34,535 nucleotides of DNA from Clostridia bacterium (GTDB lineage: Bacteria; Bacillota; Clostridia; Christensenellales; Borkfalkiaceae): assembly GCA_017463425.1 (NCBI GenBank), contig JAFTPE010000009.1, positions 1-34,535 of the forward strand, read 5' to 3'. The position numbers were made by a program, and so were the translations under genes. Positions within the stretch are counted from its first letter, which is position 1. The number at the start of each line of letters is the position of its first letter. Positions 25,819 to 34,370 of this stretch are shown piece by piece. The notes beneath the pieces were generated by a model, which saw only the letters and a program-made list of their open reading frames with translations, was not told where the DNA came from and made no database searches.

Positions 25819-25845
25819 GCGTTTTCTTGACAATTTTTTCCAGAC

Positions 25846-26640
25846 TTATTCTTCGTCCTCGTCAGGCAAATCTACGTTGTGATATACGTTTTGTACGTCG
25901 TCCAAATCTTCCAAAGAATCCAACAATTTTTCAAATTGCGCCACTTTATCTTCGGGCAACGTGATTCTGTTTTGAGGAATCATAGAAACTTCTGCCTCGA
26001 TAAAGCGAATTTTGGGTTCTTCTTCCTCGTTTCTCTTTCCTTTGGGCGCAGCCGCCATCAATTCGGCGTTCTTATCCTCAAGGTATTTACGAACGTCAGA
26101 AAACGTTTCGGGCGCGGTATAAATTTCATACACGTCGTCGCTTGCCACTACGTCGTCTGCGCCTGCTTCCAATGCGTATTCCGTCATTGTGTCTTCGTCG
26201 AGTTCTACCGTTCTTTCCACAACGATATAGCCTTTGGTATCGAAATTGTAAGAAACGCAACCCGTTTGACCAAGCTGACCGCCGTTTTTGCCCAAAATTG
26301 CGCGTACGTCACCTGCCGTACGGTTGATGTTGTCCGTCAACGTCTTAATGATGACAGCCGAACCTGCAGGGCCGTACCCTTCGTACGTGAGTTCTTTGTA
26401 ATCTGCTCCACTCAATTCACCCGACGCCTTTTTAATACTGCGTTGAATGTTGTCGTTGGGCATGTTTGCCGCTTTTGCTTTCGCGATAATATCCGCCAAC
26501 TTGCTGTTCGTTTCAGGGTTGGGGTTGGCTTTTGCCGCTACGTCGATTTCTCTGCCGAGTTTGGTAAAAATTCTACCTTTCGCCGCGTCTGCCTTGCCTT
26601 TTTTTGCTTGTATGTTATGCCATTTGCTATGTCCAGACAT
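25846..26640 (-). CDS. YebC/PmpR family protein
   Basis: A 264-residue member of the YebC family, which includes DNA-binding regulators and, in recent work, proteins that help ribosomes through proline-rich stretches. The N-terminal signature MSGHSKWHNIQAKKGKADAAKGRIFTKLGREI is plain. The middle has TYEGYGPAGSAVIIK and a domain-3 NRITLPED motif. It is slightly longer than usual (about 240-250) because of a Lys/Glu-rich insert near residue 205 and an acidic tail. AAGGAG lies seven bases before the ATG. It is 15 bases after a SpoU-family methyltransferase and probably co-transcribed. The family's role as regulator or translation factor cannot be settled from sequence. Confidence 0.94.
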   Translation of the reverse strand: MSGHSKWHNIQAKKGKADAAKGRIFTKLGREIDVAAKANPNPETNSKLADIIAKAKAANMPNDNIQRSIKKASGELSGADYKELTYEGYGPAGSAVIIKTLTDNINRTAGDVRAILGKNGGQLGQTGCVSYNFDTKGYIVVERTVELDEDTMTEYALEAGADDVVASDDVYEIYTAPETFSDVRKYLEDKNAELMAAAPKGKRNEEEEPKIRFIEAEVSMIPQNRITLPEDKVAQFEKLLDSLEDLDDVQNVYHNVDLPDEDEE

Positions 26641-26655
26641 AATTTTTCTCCTTTT

Positions 26656-27408
26656 TTAAAATTGATTTTTCGCTAAAACGTACATAATAATCCCTGCGGA
26701 AACCGCCGCATTCAAACTTTCTTGCGTCGCCGTCATAGGAATACGCACCGTATGCGCTGCGCGCGCAAACGTTTCCTTTGAAATCCCATTCGCCTCGTTT
26801 CCGATTGCAATCGCGTACTTTTCAGGCGGCTGAAAGGAAAATACGTTCTCCCCGTCCATATCTGCCGCCAAAATGGGCGTATCTTTTAAAACGTCTAACA
26901 ATTCTTCCCTTTCACCAAAATACAGTTTGGTAAAGAACACGCCGCTCATACTTGCGCGGACGCTCTTGGGCGAATACGGGTCGGCACAAGCGCGCGTAAG
27001 ATAAATTTCGTTATATCCCGCGGCATTTGCCGTACGGATAATCGTCCCTACGTTTCCAGGGTCTGCCACACCGTCTAAAAACAAGCAGTTTCTCTGTGGG
27101 CTTTGTAAAGCGTGAATGGGGATTTTTACACGACACAAAATCCCTTGCGGAGTCTTTTCGTCGGAAAGGAATTGAAATACGCTGTCGGAAACAACCGTAA
27201 TTTTATCGGACGAACCGCTAAGCCACGCAATATCCTCGTCGTAACTTTCCGCCAAAAACACCCGTTCGATTTCAAACGCGCTTTTCAGACATTCTCGAAC
27301 CATTTTTACGCCCTCTACGAGGAACAAACCGTGTTCTTTCCTGCCTTTTTTCTCTTTTAACGCCGCCGTTTCTTTGACGAGTGGATTATTTTTTGAAGTC
27401 AGTATCAT
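26656..27408 (-). CDS. SpoU/TrmH family RNA 2'-O-methyltransferase
   Basis: A 250-residue SPOUT methyltransferase of the RlmB/TsnR group, expected to methylate ribose 2'-O in 23S rRNA or tRNA. It has an N-terminal L30e-like substrate-binding domain (about 1-95). The trefoil-knot SAM domain then has all three motifs: DPGNVGTIIRTANA (about 115-128), AIGNEANGIS near 200 and IPMTATQESLNAAVSAGI near 222. The start lacks a good Shine-Dalgarno and lies close behind the rplT terminator. It is probably expressed by readthrough from the infC operon, which often precedes such a gene in Firmicutes. The target nucleotide is unknown. Confidence 0.9.
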   Translation of the reverse strand: MILTSKNNPLVKETAALKEKKGRKEHGLFLVEGVKMVRECLKSAFEIERVFLAESYDEDIAWLSGSSDKITVVSDSVFQFLSDEKTPQGILCRVKIPIHALQSPQRNCLFLDGVADPGNVGTIIRTANAAGYNEIYLTRACADPYSPKSVRASMSGVFFTKLYFGEREELLDVLKDTPILAADMDGENVFSFQPPEKYAIAIGNEANGISKETFARAAHTVRIPMTATQESLNAAVSAGIIMYVLAKNQF

Positions 27409-27423
27409 TTCGTTTTATTAGCG

Positions 27424-27459
27424 AAAAAGCCTTTTCGCGTTACCGCCAAAAGGCTTTTT
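27424..27459. terminator. Terminator after rplT
   Basis: A 12-base stem of AAAAAGCCTTTT (27424-27435) with AAAAGGCTTTTT (27448-27459) and T runs on both strands, between rplT and the SpoU-family gene. Confidence 0.8.
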
Positions 27460-27467
27460 TTGTGCAA

Positions 27468-27818
27468 TTACAGAGCCGCTTTGGCTTTTTCAACGAGTTG
27501 CGCGAATGCCGCTGCGTCGTTGACCGCCAAGTCAGCGAGTACCTTTCTGTTGAGGTTGATACCTGCAACTTTCAAACCGTGCATCAATTTGCTGTAAGAA
27601 ATGTTGTTCAATCTTGCAGCTGCGTTGATTCTAACGATCCACAGACGACGGAAATCTCTCTTTCTCAATCTTCTGCCGATATACGCATAGTTCAACGACT
27701 TCATTACGGCTTCGCGAGCGATTCTGTACGAACGACTCTTGCTGCCGAAATAACCTTTGGAAAGTTTAAAAATTTTTCTACGCTTTTTAACCGCGTTTAC
27801 TGCTCTCTTAATACGCAT
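27468..27818 (-). CDS. rplT: 50S ribosomal protein L20
   Basis: A 116-residue early assembly protein of the large subunit. In Firmicutes it also represses its own operon by binding the infC leader. The basic N-terminal tail ([15 protein letters not shown]) and the core [21 protein letters not shown] are diagnostic. AAGGAG lies about ten bases before the ATG. Last gene of infC-rpmI-rplT. Confidence 0.98.
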   Translation of the reverse strand: MRIKRAVNAVKKRRKIFKLSKGYFGSKSRSYRIAREAVMKSLNYAYIGRRLRKRDFRRLWIVRINAAARLNNISYSKLMHGLKVAGINLNRKVLADLAVNDAAAFAQLVEKAKAAL

Positions 27819-27835
27819 AATTTTCTATCTCCTTC

Positions 27836-28036
27836 TTACTTCTTGTAGGGCATCATGCTCTTAACGGTGTTCTCCTGCGTAGAAGAAACAAGAGCGCCTT
27901 GACGCAAATGTCTTTTTCTCTTTCTGTTCTTGGTTTCTGCTTTGTGGTTCTTACCGCTGTGAGAACGGTTTACTTTGCCCGAACCGGTCAACCAGAAACG
28001 CTTTTTCGTACTGCTGTGTGTTTTCTGTTTAGGCAT
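27836..28036 (-). CDS. rpmI: 50S ribosomal protein L35
   Basis: A 66-residue basic protein. The N-terminal MPKQKTHSSTKKRFWLTGSGKV matches the family's start (usually PKxKTHxxxAKRF), and HLRQGALVS is typical further on. CGGAGG lies seven bases before the ATG. It sits between infC and rplT in the standard operon order. Confidence 0.97.
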   Translation of the reverse strand: MPKQKTHSSTKKRFWLTGSGKVNRSHSGKNHKAETKNRKRKRHLRQGALVSSTQENTVKSMMPYKK

Positions 28037-28113
28037 ATATTTATCCTCCGAATTTTTTTTCTTTCTTTATTTACGAACCTCGCATTTTGCGAGAGCTTGT
28101 CCGTCGTCGTTTA

Positions 28114-28626
28114 TTATTTTGCGGGCGAAAGAATCATCAAAATGTTTCTTCCTTCCGTCAAAGGCGCTTTGTCCATTACCGCCTTTCCTCCAAGCATATC
28201 GAAGAAACGTTTCATAACGTCCACACCCATTGCCGCGTGCGCCATTTGTCTACCGCGCATACGGATAGATACCTTTACTTTGTTGCCGTCCGCCAACATC
28301 TCCATCGTCTTTTTCGCCTTGACGTTGAGATCGCCTACGTCTATCGTCATAGAAAGGTAAATTTCTTTCAATTCTACCACTTTCTGATTTTTGCGGTTTT
28401 CTTTTTCTTTTTTCGCTTGCTCGAATTTGAACTTTCCATAGTTCATAATCTTACACACGGGGGGAACGGCATTTGGAGAAATTTTCACCAAATCCAAATC
28501 TGCGTCCTCTGCAATACGCAACGCCTCCGAAGCGCTCATAATCCCAAGCTGTTCGCCTGTTTCGGAAATTACTCTGATTTCTCTATCACGGATTTCACCG
28601 TTGAGTTGATGCTGCTCTTTTATGAT
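28114..28626 (-). CDS. infC: Translation initiation factor IF-3, starting at an AUC codon
   Basis: IF-3 binds the 30S subunit and proofreads start-codon choice. The ATG at 28539 would delete the first helix and strand. The same frame continues upstream for 29 codons, reading NGEIRDREIRVISETGEQLGIM, which is the conserved IF-3 N-terminus, until an in-frame TAA. No ATG, GTG or TTG occurs in that stretch. GAGG lies six bases before an ATC codon at 28624-28626, followed by ATA. infC genes classically use AUU, AUC or AUA for IF-3 autoregulation, so ATC is chosen, giving 170 residues. The C-terminal domain has the usual GRQMAH and VMDKAPLTEGRN segments. First gene of infC-rpmI-rplT. Confidence 0.92.
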   Translation of the reverse strand: MIKEQHQLNGEIRDREIRVISETGEQLGIMSASEALRIAEDADLDLVKISPNAVPPVCKIMNYGKFKFEQAKKEKENRKNQKVVELKEIYLSMTIDVGDLNVKAKKTMEMLADGNKVKVSIRMRGRQMAHAAMGVDVMKRFFDMLGGKAVMDKAPLTEGRNILMILSPAK

Positions 28627-28640
28627 CGTTTACCTCACGC

Positions 28641-28678
28641 AAAAAATATAAAGGGTCGCTTTCAAAAGCAACCCTTTT
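28641..28678 (-). terminator. Attenuator hairpin in the infC leader
   Basis: AAAGGGT-CGCTTT (28649-28661) pairs with AAAGCAACCCTTT (28665-28677) through one wobble, and the minus strand continues ATATTTTTT. It sits about 15 bases before the IF-3 ribosome-binding site, as expected of an attenuator. Confidence 0.8.
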
Positions 28679-28770
28679 TCTACATAACGATCCCCGCTTT
28701 TCTGCGGTAGAAAATTATCGAGCCGTACAATCCATATCGGACGGCGAGAAGGTTCGCTTCTGCTTAGCCT
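28679..28770 (-). promoter_or_regulatory. L20-type leader of the infC-rpmI-rplT operon
   Basis: About 90 bases of structured leader lie between the promoter and the attenuator. On the minus strand AAGCAGAAGCGAACC is followed by TTCTCGCCG, a TACGGCTCG stretch and CCGCAGAAAAGCGG (a CCGC/GCGG hairpin). In Bacillus, L20 binds such a leader and promotes early termination. Assignment rests on position, the attenuator and resemblance in layout. Confidence 0.6.
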
Positions 28771-28774
28771 GTAT

Positions 28775-28804
28775 ATCTTACCACAAAGCAATCCTTCTTG
28801 TCAA
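28775..28804 (-). promoter_or_regulatory. Promoter of infC-rpmI-rplT
   Basis: Minus-strand TTGACA (28799-28804), an 18-base spacer and TAAGAT (28775-28780), followed by the leader and attenuator. Confidence 0.75.
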
Positions 28805-28843
28805 GCAAATTTTTACGTTTTTTTGAAATTTTTTTATATTTCT

Positions 28844-30748
28844 TTAAAACGCCGTTTTATCTGCTATATCCTTGCAAACGGTAGCGATAAATTCTTCTGC
28901 GGAAACAACCGATTGTTCGCCGTCGCGACGACGTACGGCGACTTGTCCCGCCTCCACTTCCTTATCACCCAAAACGAGCATATAAGGCACTTTTTCCATT
29001 TGCGCCTCGCGGATTTTATAACCGATTTTTTCGCTGCGTTCGTCCACCTGTACGCGAATCCCCGCCGCCTTCATTTTCACGCAAAGCTCTTTTGCATAAT
29101 CAAGCTGACGATCGGTGATGGGAAGAATCTTCACCTGTAACGGCGACAGCCATACGGGGAATTTTCCTGCGAAATGTTCGATTAAAATACCGATAAAACG
29201 TTCGATTGACCCAAACGCAACACGGTGCACCATAATAGGACGATGCTTTCCGCCGTCCTCGCCGATATATTCCATATCAAATCTTTGAGGAAGTTGGAAA
29301 TCGAGCTGAATCGTACCGCATTGCCACGTTCTGCCGATAGAATCTTCCAAATGGAAATCGATCTTCGGTCCGTAGAACGCACCGTCGCCCTCGTTGACAA
29401 CGTATTCCAATCCCATATCGTCAAGCGCCTGTTTCAACGCGTCCGTTGCGTTGTTCCAATCCTCGTCGCTGCCCATACTGTTTTCGGGACGGGTGGACAA
29501 TTCTACGTGATATTTAAACCCGAACAACGTATACACTTCATTAATCAAACGTACGACGCCTTTGATTTCGTCCTTGATTTGTTCGGGCGTCATAAAGATA
29601 TGCGCGTCGTCCTGGGTAAAGCAACGTACGCGGAACAAGCCGTGTAATTGCCCAGATTTTTCGTGGCGGTGAACAAGCCCCAATTCGCCCATACGGATAG
29701 GCAAATCTTTATAACTGTGCGGTTCGTTTTTATAAACGAGAATACCGCCTGGACAATTCATAGGCTTGATTGCAAAATCTTCCTCGTCCACTTTCGTCGT
29801 GTACATATTATCTCTGTAATGAAACCAATGTCCCGAAGTTTCCCAAAGGGTACGATTCAACATAATGGGCGTTTGCACCTCCACGTAACCCTCTCTCGTA
29901 TGGATTTCTCTCCAATATTCAATGAGCGTGTTTTTCAAAACCATACCGTTGGGCAGGAAGAAAGGCAAACCTTTTCCCTCGTTCATAATCGCAAACAGTT
30001 TCAATTCTTTCCCAAGTTTCGTATGGTCGCGTTTCTTTGCCTCTTCAAGCATGGTGAAATACGCTTCCATTTCGTCCTTGTTCGCAAACGCCGTACCGTA
30101 AATACGGGTAAGCATCTTATTATGTTCGTCCCCTCTCCAATACGCGCCGGCAATGCTGGTGAGTTTGAACGCTTTAATCTTGCCCGTAGAGGGAAGATGG
30201 GGTCCGCGGCAAAGGTCGGTAAAATTGCCCTGTTTATAGAAAGAAATGGTTTCTCCCTCGGGCAAATCTTCAATCAATTCCACTTTATAATTTTCGCTGT
30301 ATTCTTTCATCAGCGCAATCGCCTCGTCCTTGGGCAGCGTAAACCGTTCGATAGGCAGATTGCTCTTGATAATCTTCTGCATTTCCGTTTCCACTTTCGC
30401 CAAATCCGCCTGCGTAATCGGAGTTACGAAATCGATATCGTAATAAAATCCGTTGTCAATGACAGGTCCGATAGAAAGTTTGCAAGTAGGATACACCGTT
30501 TTTAACGCCTGCGCCAAAACGTGCGCGCAGGTATGGCGATAGACGTTAAGTCCTTCTTTATCTTTCAGCGTAACGATTTCCAACGTATCCCCCTCGTGTA
30601 ATACGTGCGAAAGATCCACGAGTTCTCCATTCACTTTCGCGCAAACCGCATTTCTCGCCAAGCCCTCGGAAATCGCAAGCGCAGCTTGCATTGCCGTCGA
30701 GCCGTTTTCCAGCGACATTGAATCGCCGCTCTTTAAAATAACGTTCAT
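28844..30748 (-). CDS. thrS: Threonyl-tRNA synthetase
   Basis: Charges tRNA-Thr. The 634 residues show the standard order: TGS domain (1-62), editing domain with HTCAH (H72, H76) and SIGPVIDNGFYYD, class II catalytic core with MNCPGG, the motif 2 arginine region (FRVRCFTQDDAHIF), GPKIDFHLEDSIGRTWQCGTIQLDF, motif 3 HRVAFGSIERF, and an anticodon-binding domain from about 530. GGAGG lies eight bases before the ATG. A full T-box leader precedes it, so expression should rise when tRNA-Thr is uncharged. No hairpin terminator is evident after the stop. Confidence 0.98.
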   Translation of the reverse strand: MNVILKSGDSMSLENGSTAMQAALAISEGLARNAVCAKVNGELVDLSHVLHEGDTLEIVTLKDKEGLNVYRHTCAHVLAQALKTVYPTCKLSIGPVIDNGFYYDIDFVTPITQADLAKVETEMQKIIKSNLPIERFTLPKDEAIALMKEYSENYKVELIEDLPEGETISFYKQGNFTDLCRGPHLPSTGKIKAFKLTSIAGAYWRGDEHNKMLTRIYGTAFANKDEMEAYFTMLEEAKKRDHTKLGKELKLFAIMNEGKGLPFFLPNGMVLKNTLIEYWREIHTREGYVEVQTPIMLNRTLWETSGHWFHYRDNMYTTKVDEEDFAIKPMNCPGGILVYKNEPHSYKDLPIRMGELGLVHRHEKSGQLHGLFRVRCFTQDDAHIFMTPEQIKDEIKGVVRLINEVYTLFGFKYHVELSTRPENSMGSDEDWNNATDALKQALDDMGLEYVVNEGDGAFYGPKIDFHLEDSIGRTWQCGTIQLDFQLPQRFDMEYIGEDGGKHRPIMVHRVAFGSIERFIGILIEHFAGKFPVWLSPLQVKILPITDRQLDYAKELCVKMKAAGIRVQVDERSEKIGYKIREAQMEKVPYMLVLGDKEVEAGQVAVRRRDGEQSVVSAEEFIATVCKDIADKTAF

Positions 30749-30802
30749 AGATATTTCCTCCGTTGTTTGGATATTATTTTCTTCCTTTTTCCTGTATAAA
30801 AT

Positions 30803-30839
30803 TAAAAAACGCCTTAAACCCCGTAAGAGTTTAAGGACG
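30803..30839 (-). terminator. T-box terminator upstream of thrS
   Basis: CGTCCTTAAAC (minus, 30829-30839) pairs with GTTTAAGGCG (30810-30819), then a run of six T residues. It competes with the antiterminator formed by the adjacent T-box sequence. Confidence 0.85.
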
Positions 30840-31005
30840 CATACTTTCGTTGCGCGGTTCCACCTTAATTGCCCTGCAAATGCAAAGCCGCTTTTTATTT
30901 CATTTTAACACAGCGCAAAGTGGTTTCGCAATTCGCCTTGGGTTGTCCGCCTCACAGCCAAAGGGCGAATTCTCTGAAAACCCGACAAACGACGCTACTT
31001 GTCTT
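30840..31005 (-). promoter_or_regulatory. T-box riboswitch, threonine-specific
   Basis: The minus strand carries the hallmark T-box sequence AAGGTGGAACCGCG (30853-30866) directly before the terminator. A stem I contains AGAGAATTCGCC and, on its 3' side, GCGAATTGCGAAACCACTTT, in which ACC (threonine codon) sits at the specifier-loop position. The TGGAA within the T-box pairs with the 3' end of uncharged tRNA. Specifier and downstream gene agree. Confidence 0.9.
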
Positions 31006-31015
31006 TACGGTTTCT

Positions 31016-31045
31016 ATTGTACTCTTTTTCCCTTTGATTTGTCAA
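31016..31045 (-). promoter_or_regulatory. Promoter of the thrS T-box transcript
   Basis: Minus-strand TTGACA (31040-31045), an 18-base spacer and TACAAT (31016-31021), starting within eight bases of the upstream gene's stop codon. Confidence 0.8.
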
Positions 31046-31052
31046 CCGTTTT

Positions 31053-31790
31053 TCAACAAAAAATTGCTTTTTCGCCATAATATTTTTTTAAAAACGCCGT
31101 CGTTTCCTCGTCCGTCCTTCCAAAACAGTACACCCGTTCCGCTCCGCCAAGTAAAATTTCTCCTATCGTGGACGCAACGCCCGTCAACAAACTGCGTGAA
31201 AGCGGACGATAATCTTCCCCATACGCTTTGCCGTCTTTCAAAAACAGTTTCCCCTCTCCGTCCTCCGTCAAAAAACCAATAAACCCGTCCATAGACGCTT
31301 CGCCCATGTCCGTGGGGATATATTCAATGATTCCCTCCCAACGTTTTTTTAATTCCTGCAAGCGAAAATGGAACATACCGTCGATACAGTAGGATTCGTA
31401 ACCGCGAATCTGTCTTTTGACGTACGCGCAATCGTCTTTATAATCCGCCGCCACCAGCGCTGTAAGCAGCGTACGCCTTTTCAATTTCGTCAACATAGGC
31501 AAAGGCAAACGTTTTTCAAAAAAAGAATATTTATATCCTACGGCAATCACGTCCGCGATATTTTCTTCGGCAAATTTTCGTACGTACGGACAATACTCCC
31601 TTTCGGTTTTAAAAGCAATTTCCGTCGTTTCCCCGTCGCGCGCCATACCACATTCGGCAGGCAAAAAGGAAAAACGTTCGCGGACTTTTCCATATAAATA
31701 GGACATATACAGGCCGTCAAAGCCGTTTTGCGTTATCGTTATTTCTTCCACACCATTATTGTATGCCGCAAAAATAAAATTATTTATCAA
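31053..31790 (-). CDS. YtxC-like putative sporulation protein
   Basis: With a TTG start at 31790 the product has 245 residues. The central segment YESYCIDGMFHFRLQELKK matches the hallmark of YtxC proteins (xxIDGFxxFRLxxY), and the gene precedes thrS, as ytxC often neighbours thrS in Firmicutes. The rest is divergent. The frame is open to 31892, but that part overlaps the leuS promoter on the other strand. TTG 31790, with GAGG ten bases upstream, is therefore preferred, though the start is unsure. YtxC is linked to sporulation by family annotation only; its molecular function is unknown. It has no own terminator before the thrS promoter. Confidence 0.65.
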   Translation of the reverse strand: MINNFIFAAYNNGVEEITITQNGFDGLYMSYLYGKVRERFSFLPAECGMARDGETTEIAFKTEREYCPYVRKFAEENIADVIAVGYKYSFFEKRLPLPMLTKLKRRTLLTALVAADYKDDCAYVKRQIRGYESYCIDGMFHFRLQELKKRWEGIIEYIPTDMGEASMDGFIGFLTEDGEGKLFLKDGKAYGEDYRPLSRSLLTGVASTIGEILLGGAERVYCFGRTDEETTAFLKKYYGEKAIFC

Positions 31791-31821
31791 AAAAAGGATT
31801 TCCTCGCCTTGCCATAATCGC

Positions 31822-31850
31822 TTGACTTGTTTTGCAAAATGTCTTATAAT
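31822..31850 (+). promoter_or_regulatory. Promoter of leuS
   Basis: TTGACT (31822-31827), a 17-base spacer and TATAAT (31845-31850), about 65 bases before the LeuRS start. The short leader leaves no room for a T-box. Confidence 0.85.
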
Positions 31851-31915
31851 AAAACGGCACGAATAAATATAGAATGATTTTATCTTCTTCAAGGGAAGAA
31901 AATCGGAGGTCTTTT

Positions 31916-34354
31916 ATGGATATGAAGTCTGTAGAAAAGAAATGGCAGACAAAATGGGAGAAATCCAAAATCAACGTTTTCAATAAAAAGAACGCGGACA
32001 AAAAGCTGTACGTATTGGAAATGTTTTCCTACCCCTCTGGGGCAAATTTGCACGTTGGGCATTGGTACAACTACGGGCCGACGGATACTTACGCGCGTTT
32101 TAAAAAGATGCAGGGCTTTGAAGTGTTTCAGCCTATGGGCTTTGACGCGTTCGGTTTGCCTGCGGAAAATTACGCGATAAAAACGGGTATTCACCCCAAA
32201 GATTCGACGGAAAAGAATATCGCGACTATGGAAACGCAACTTCGCAATATGGGCGCTATGTTCGATTGGACGGCGGAAATCAAAACCTGCGAAGAAAATT
32301 ATTATAAATGGACGCAATGGCTGTTTCTCCAACTCTATAAAAAAGGACTTGCTTATCGTAAAGAAGCCCTTGTAAATTGGTGTCCTGATTGCGGCACGGT
32401 ACTTGCAAACGAGCAGGTTATCGACGGACAATGCGAACGTTGTAATTCCGTTGTGCTTCGTAAGGATATGACGCAATGGTTTTTAAAAATCACCGATTAT
32501 GCAGAAGAACTTCTTTCCGACCTCAACAAAATCGATTGGCCGGAAAAAACCAAACTGATGCAAAAAAATTGGATTGGCAAATCCACGGGCTGCGAAATCA
32601 ATTTTGAATGTGAAACGGGCGATACGATCACCGTTTTCACCACTCGTCCCGATACGGTATTCGGCGTAAACTACGTCGTACTTGCCCCTGAACATCCCCT
32701 CGTTGAAAAATTGAAAGCGGCGCATCCCGAACGCGCGACGGCGATTGACGAATACGTTCGCTATGCGTCGGAGGCAAACGACATAGACCGTATGTCTACC
32801 TCTCGTGAAAAAACGGGTACGTTTACGGGCGCGTATGCCATTCACCCTTTGACCAATAAACAAATCCCTATCTATCTTGCGGATTACGTACTTTATTCTT
32901 ACGGTACGGGCGCGGTAATGGCGGTTGCGGCGCACGACGAACGCGACTACGCTTTCGCAACCAAATACGGTTTGCCCGTTACGCAAGTTATCCAAAAAGT
33001 GGGCGGAGAAACCGTTCTTCCCTTCTGTGAGGACGGTATCCTTGTCAACAGCGGCGCATTTGACGGACTTTCGGGCGACGAAGCGCGCGACGCGATTGCC
33101 GTACACCTTACGAAAATCGGCAAAGGCGGAAAGAAAGTAAATTATCGCCTGCGCGATTGGTCGGTATCTCGTCAAAGATATTGGGGCGCGCCTATCCCTA
33201 TGATTCATTGTCCTGCTTGCGGCGTCGTTCCCGTACCCGAAAAGGATTTACCTGTAAAATTACCTTACGACGTGGAATTCCGTCCCAACGGAAAATCCCC
33301 TCTTGCCTCCAATGAAGGGTTTATGAAATGTACTTGTCCCAACTGCGGCGGCAAAGCAACGCGCGATCCTGATACGTTGGATACGTTCGTATGTTCCAGC
33401 TGGTATTTCTTGCGTTATCCCGAGGCGAAAAACGACAAACAACCGTTCAGCAAGGAAATCGCGAATAAAATGTGTCCCGTAGACGTATACGTCGGCGGTT
33501 CAGAACACGCTTGTATGCACCTTTTGTATGCAAGATTTATCACGAAAGCTCTGCGCGATATGGGTTATATCGATTTCGACGAACCTTTCAAACGCTTGGT
33601 GCATCAAGGCATTATTTTAGGCCCTGACGGCAACCGTATGTCCAAATCGAAAGGCAACGTCGTATCCCCCGATAAATACGTAAACGAATACGGTTCGGAT
33701 ATCTTCCGTCTGTATTTGATGTTTGGGTTCAGCTATACCGAGGGCGGACCTTGGAATGACGACGGCATTAAATCAATCGCAAAATTCGTAGACCGTATCG
33801 AACGTTTGGTACGCAAATCCACCGAAAAAACAACGGCTTCTCACAACGATAAAACGAGCGCGGAAAAACAGCTCGATTACGCGAAAAATCACGCAATCAA
33901 AGCCATTACGCGCGACGTGGAACTGTTCTCGTTCAATACGTCGTTAGCGCGTTTGATGGAATACGTGAACGCAATGCAAAAATACGACGCTGACAACGAA
34001 GTGAAAAACGTTGCGTTCTATAAAACGTGCGTGGAAGATTTGATTCGCATGCTGACTCCGTTTGCTCCTCACCTTAGCGAAGAACTCTGGGAAATCACGG
34101 GACACAAATCCTCCGTTATGGAAGAAAGCTATCCCCTCGTAGACGAACAAGCCCTTATCAAGGACGAAATCGAATACGCCGTGCAAGTAAACAGCAAAAT
34201 CAAGGCGAAGATGATGATTCCCGAAAGTTTGTCCGACGAGGATATCCAAGCCACCGTTTGCGCTTATCCCGAAATTGCCGAACTCCTTGAAGGCAAAACT
34301 GTGAAAAAGTGCATTATCGTAAAAGGCCGTCTTATCAACTTGATTATCGGTTAA
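31916..34354 (+). CDS. leuS: Leucyl-tRNA synthetase
   Basis: Charges tRNA-Leu. From ATG 31916 the product has 812 residues. GGAGG lies six bases upstream, whereas an earlier in-frame ATG (31874) has none. Class I signatures are HVGH (46-49, the HIGH motif) and RMSKSKGNV (KMSKS). Zinc-type cysteine sets are visible at CPDCGTV...CERC and in CPACG / CPNCGG. The CP1 editing domain has [12 protein letters not shown] and [15 protein letters not shown]. The C-terminal anticodon and tail domains are complete. Unlike thrS, it lacks a T-box. Confidence 0.98.
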   Translation: MDMKSVEKKWQTKWEKSKINVFNKKNADKKLYVLEMFSYPSGANLHVGHWYNYGPTDTYARFKKMQGFEVFQPMGFDAFGLPAENYAIKTGIHPKDSTEKNIATMETQLRNMGAMFDWTAEIKTCEENYYKWTQWLFLQLYKKGLAYRKEALVNWCPDCGTVLANEQVIDGQCERCNSVVLRKDMTQWFLKITDYAEELLSDLNKIDWPEKTKLMQKNWIGKSTGCEINFECETGDTITVFTTRPDTVFGVNYVVLAPEHPLVEKLKAAHPERATAIDEYVRYASEANDIDRMSTSREKTGTFTGAYAIHPLTNKQIPIYLADYVLYSYGTGAVMAVAAHDERDYAFATKYGLPVTQVIQKVGGETVLPFCEDGILVNSGAFDGLSGDEARDAIAVHLTKIGKGGKKVNYRLRDWSVSRQRYWGAPIPMIHCPACGVVPVPEKDLPVKLPYDVEFRPNGKSPLASNEGFMKCTCPNCGGKATRDPDTLDTFVCSSWYFLRYPEAKNDKQPFSKEIANKMCPVDVYVGGSEHACMHLLYARFITKALRDMGYIDFDEPFKRLVHQGIILGPDGNRMSKSKGNVVSPDKYVNEYGSDIFRLYLMFGFSYTEGGPWNDDGIKSIAKFVDRIERLVRKSTEKTTASHNDKTSAEKQLDYAKNHAIKAITRDVELFSFNTSLARLMEYVNAMQKYDADNEVKNVAFYKTCVEDLIRMLTPFAPHLSEELWEITGHKSSVMEESYPLVDEQALIKDEIEYAVQVNSKIKAKMMIPESLSDEDIQATVCAYPEIAELLEGKTVKKCIIVKGRLINLIIG

Positions 34355-34370
34355 ACGAAAACTTAAAAAA

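Noticed and set aside
25811..25839. Plus-strand terminator of an unseen gene (inverted repeat with T run)
   Set aside because: No plus-strand gene precedes it. Its sequence is explained by the -35 region of the minus-strand riboswitch promoter.
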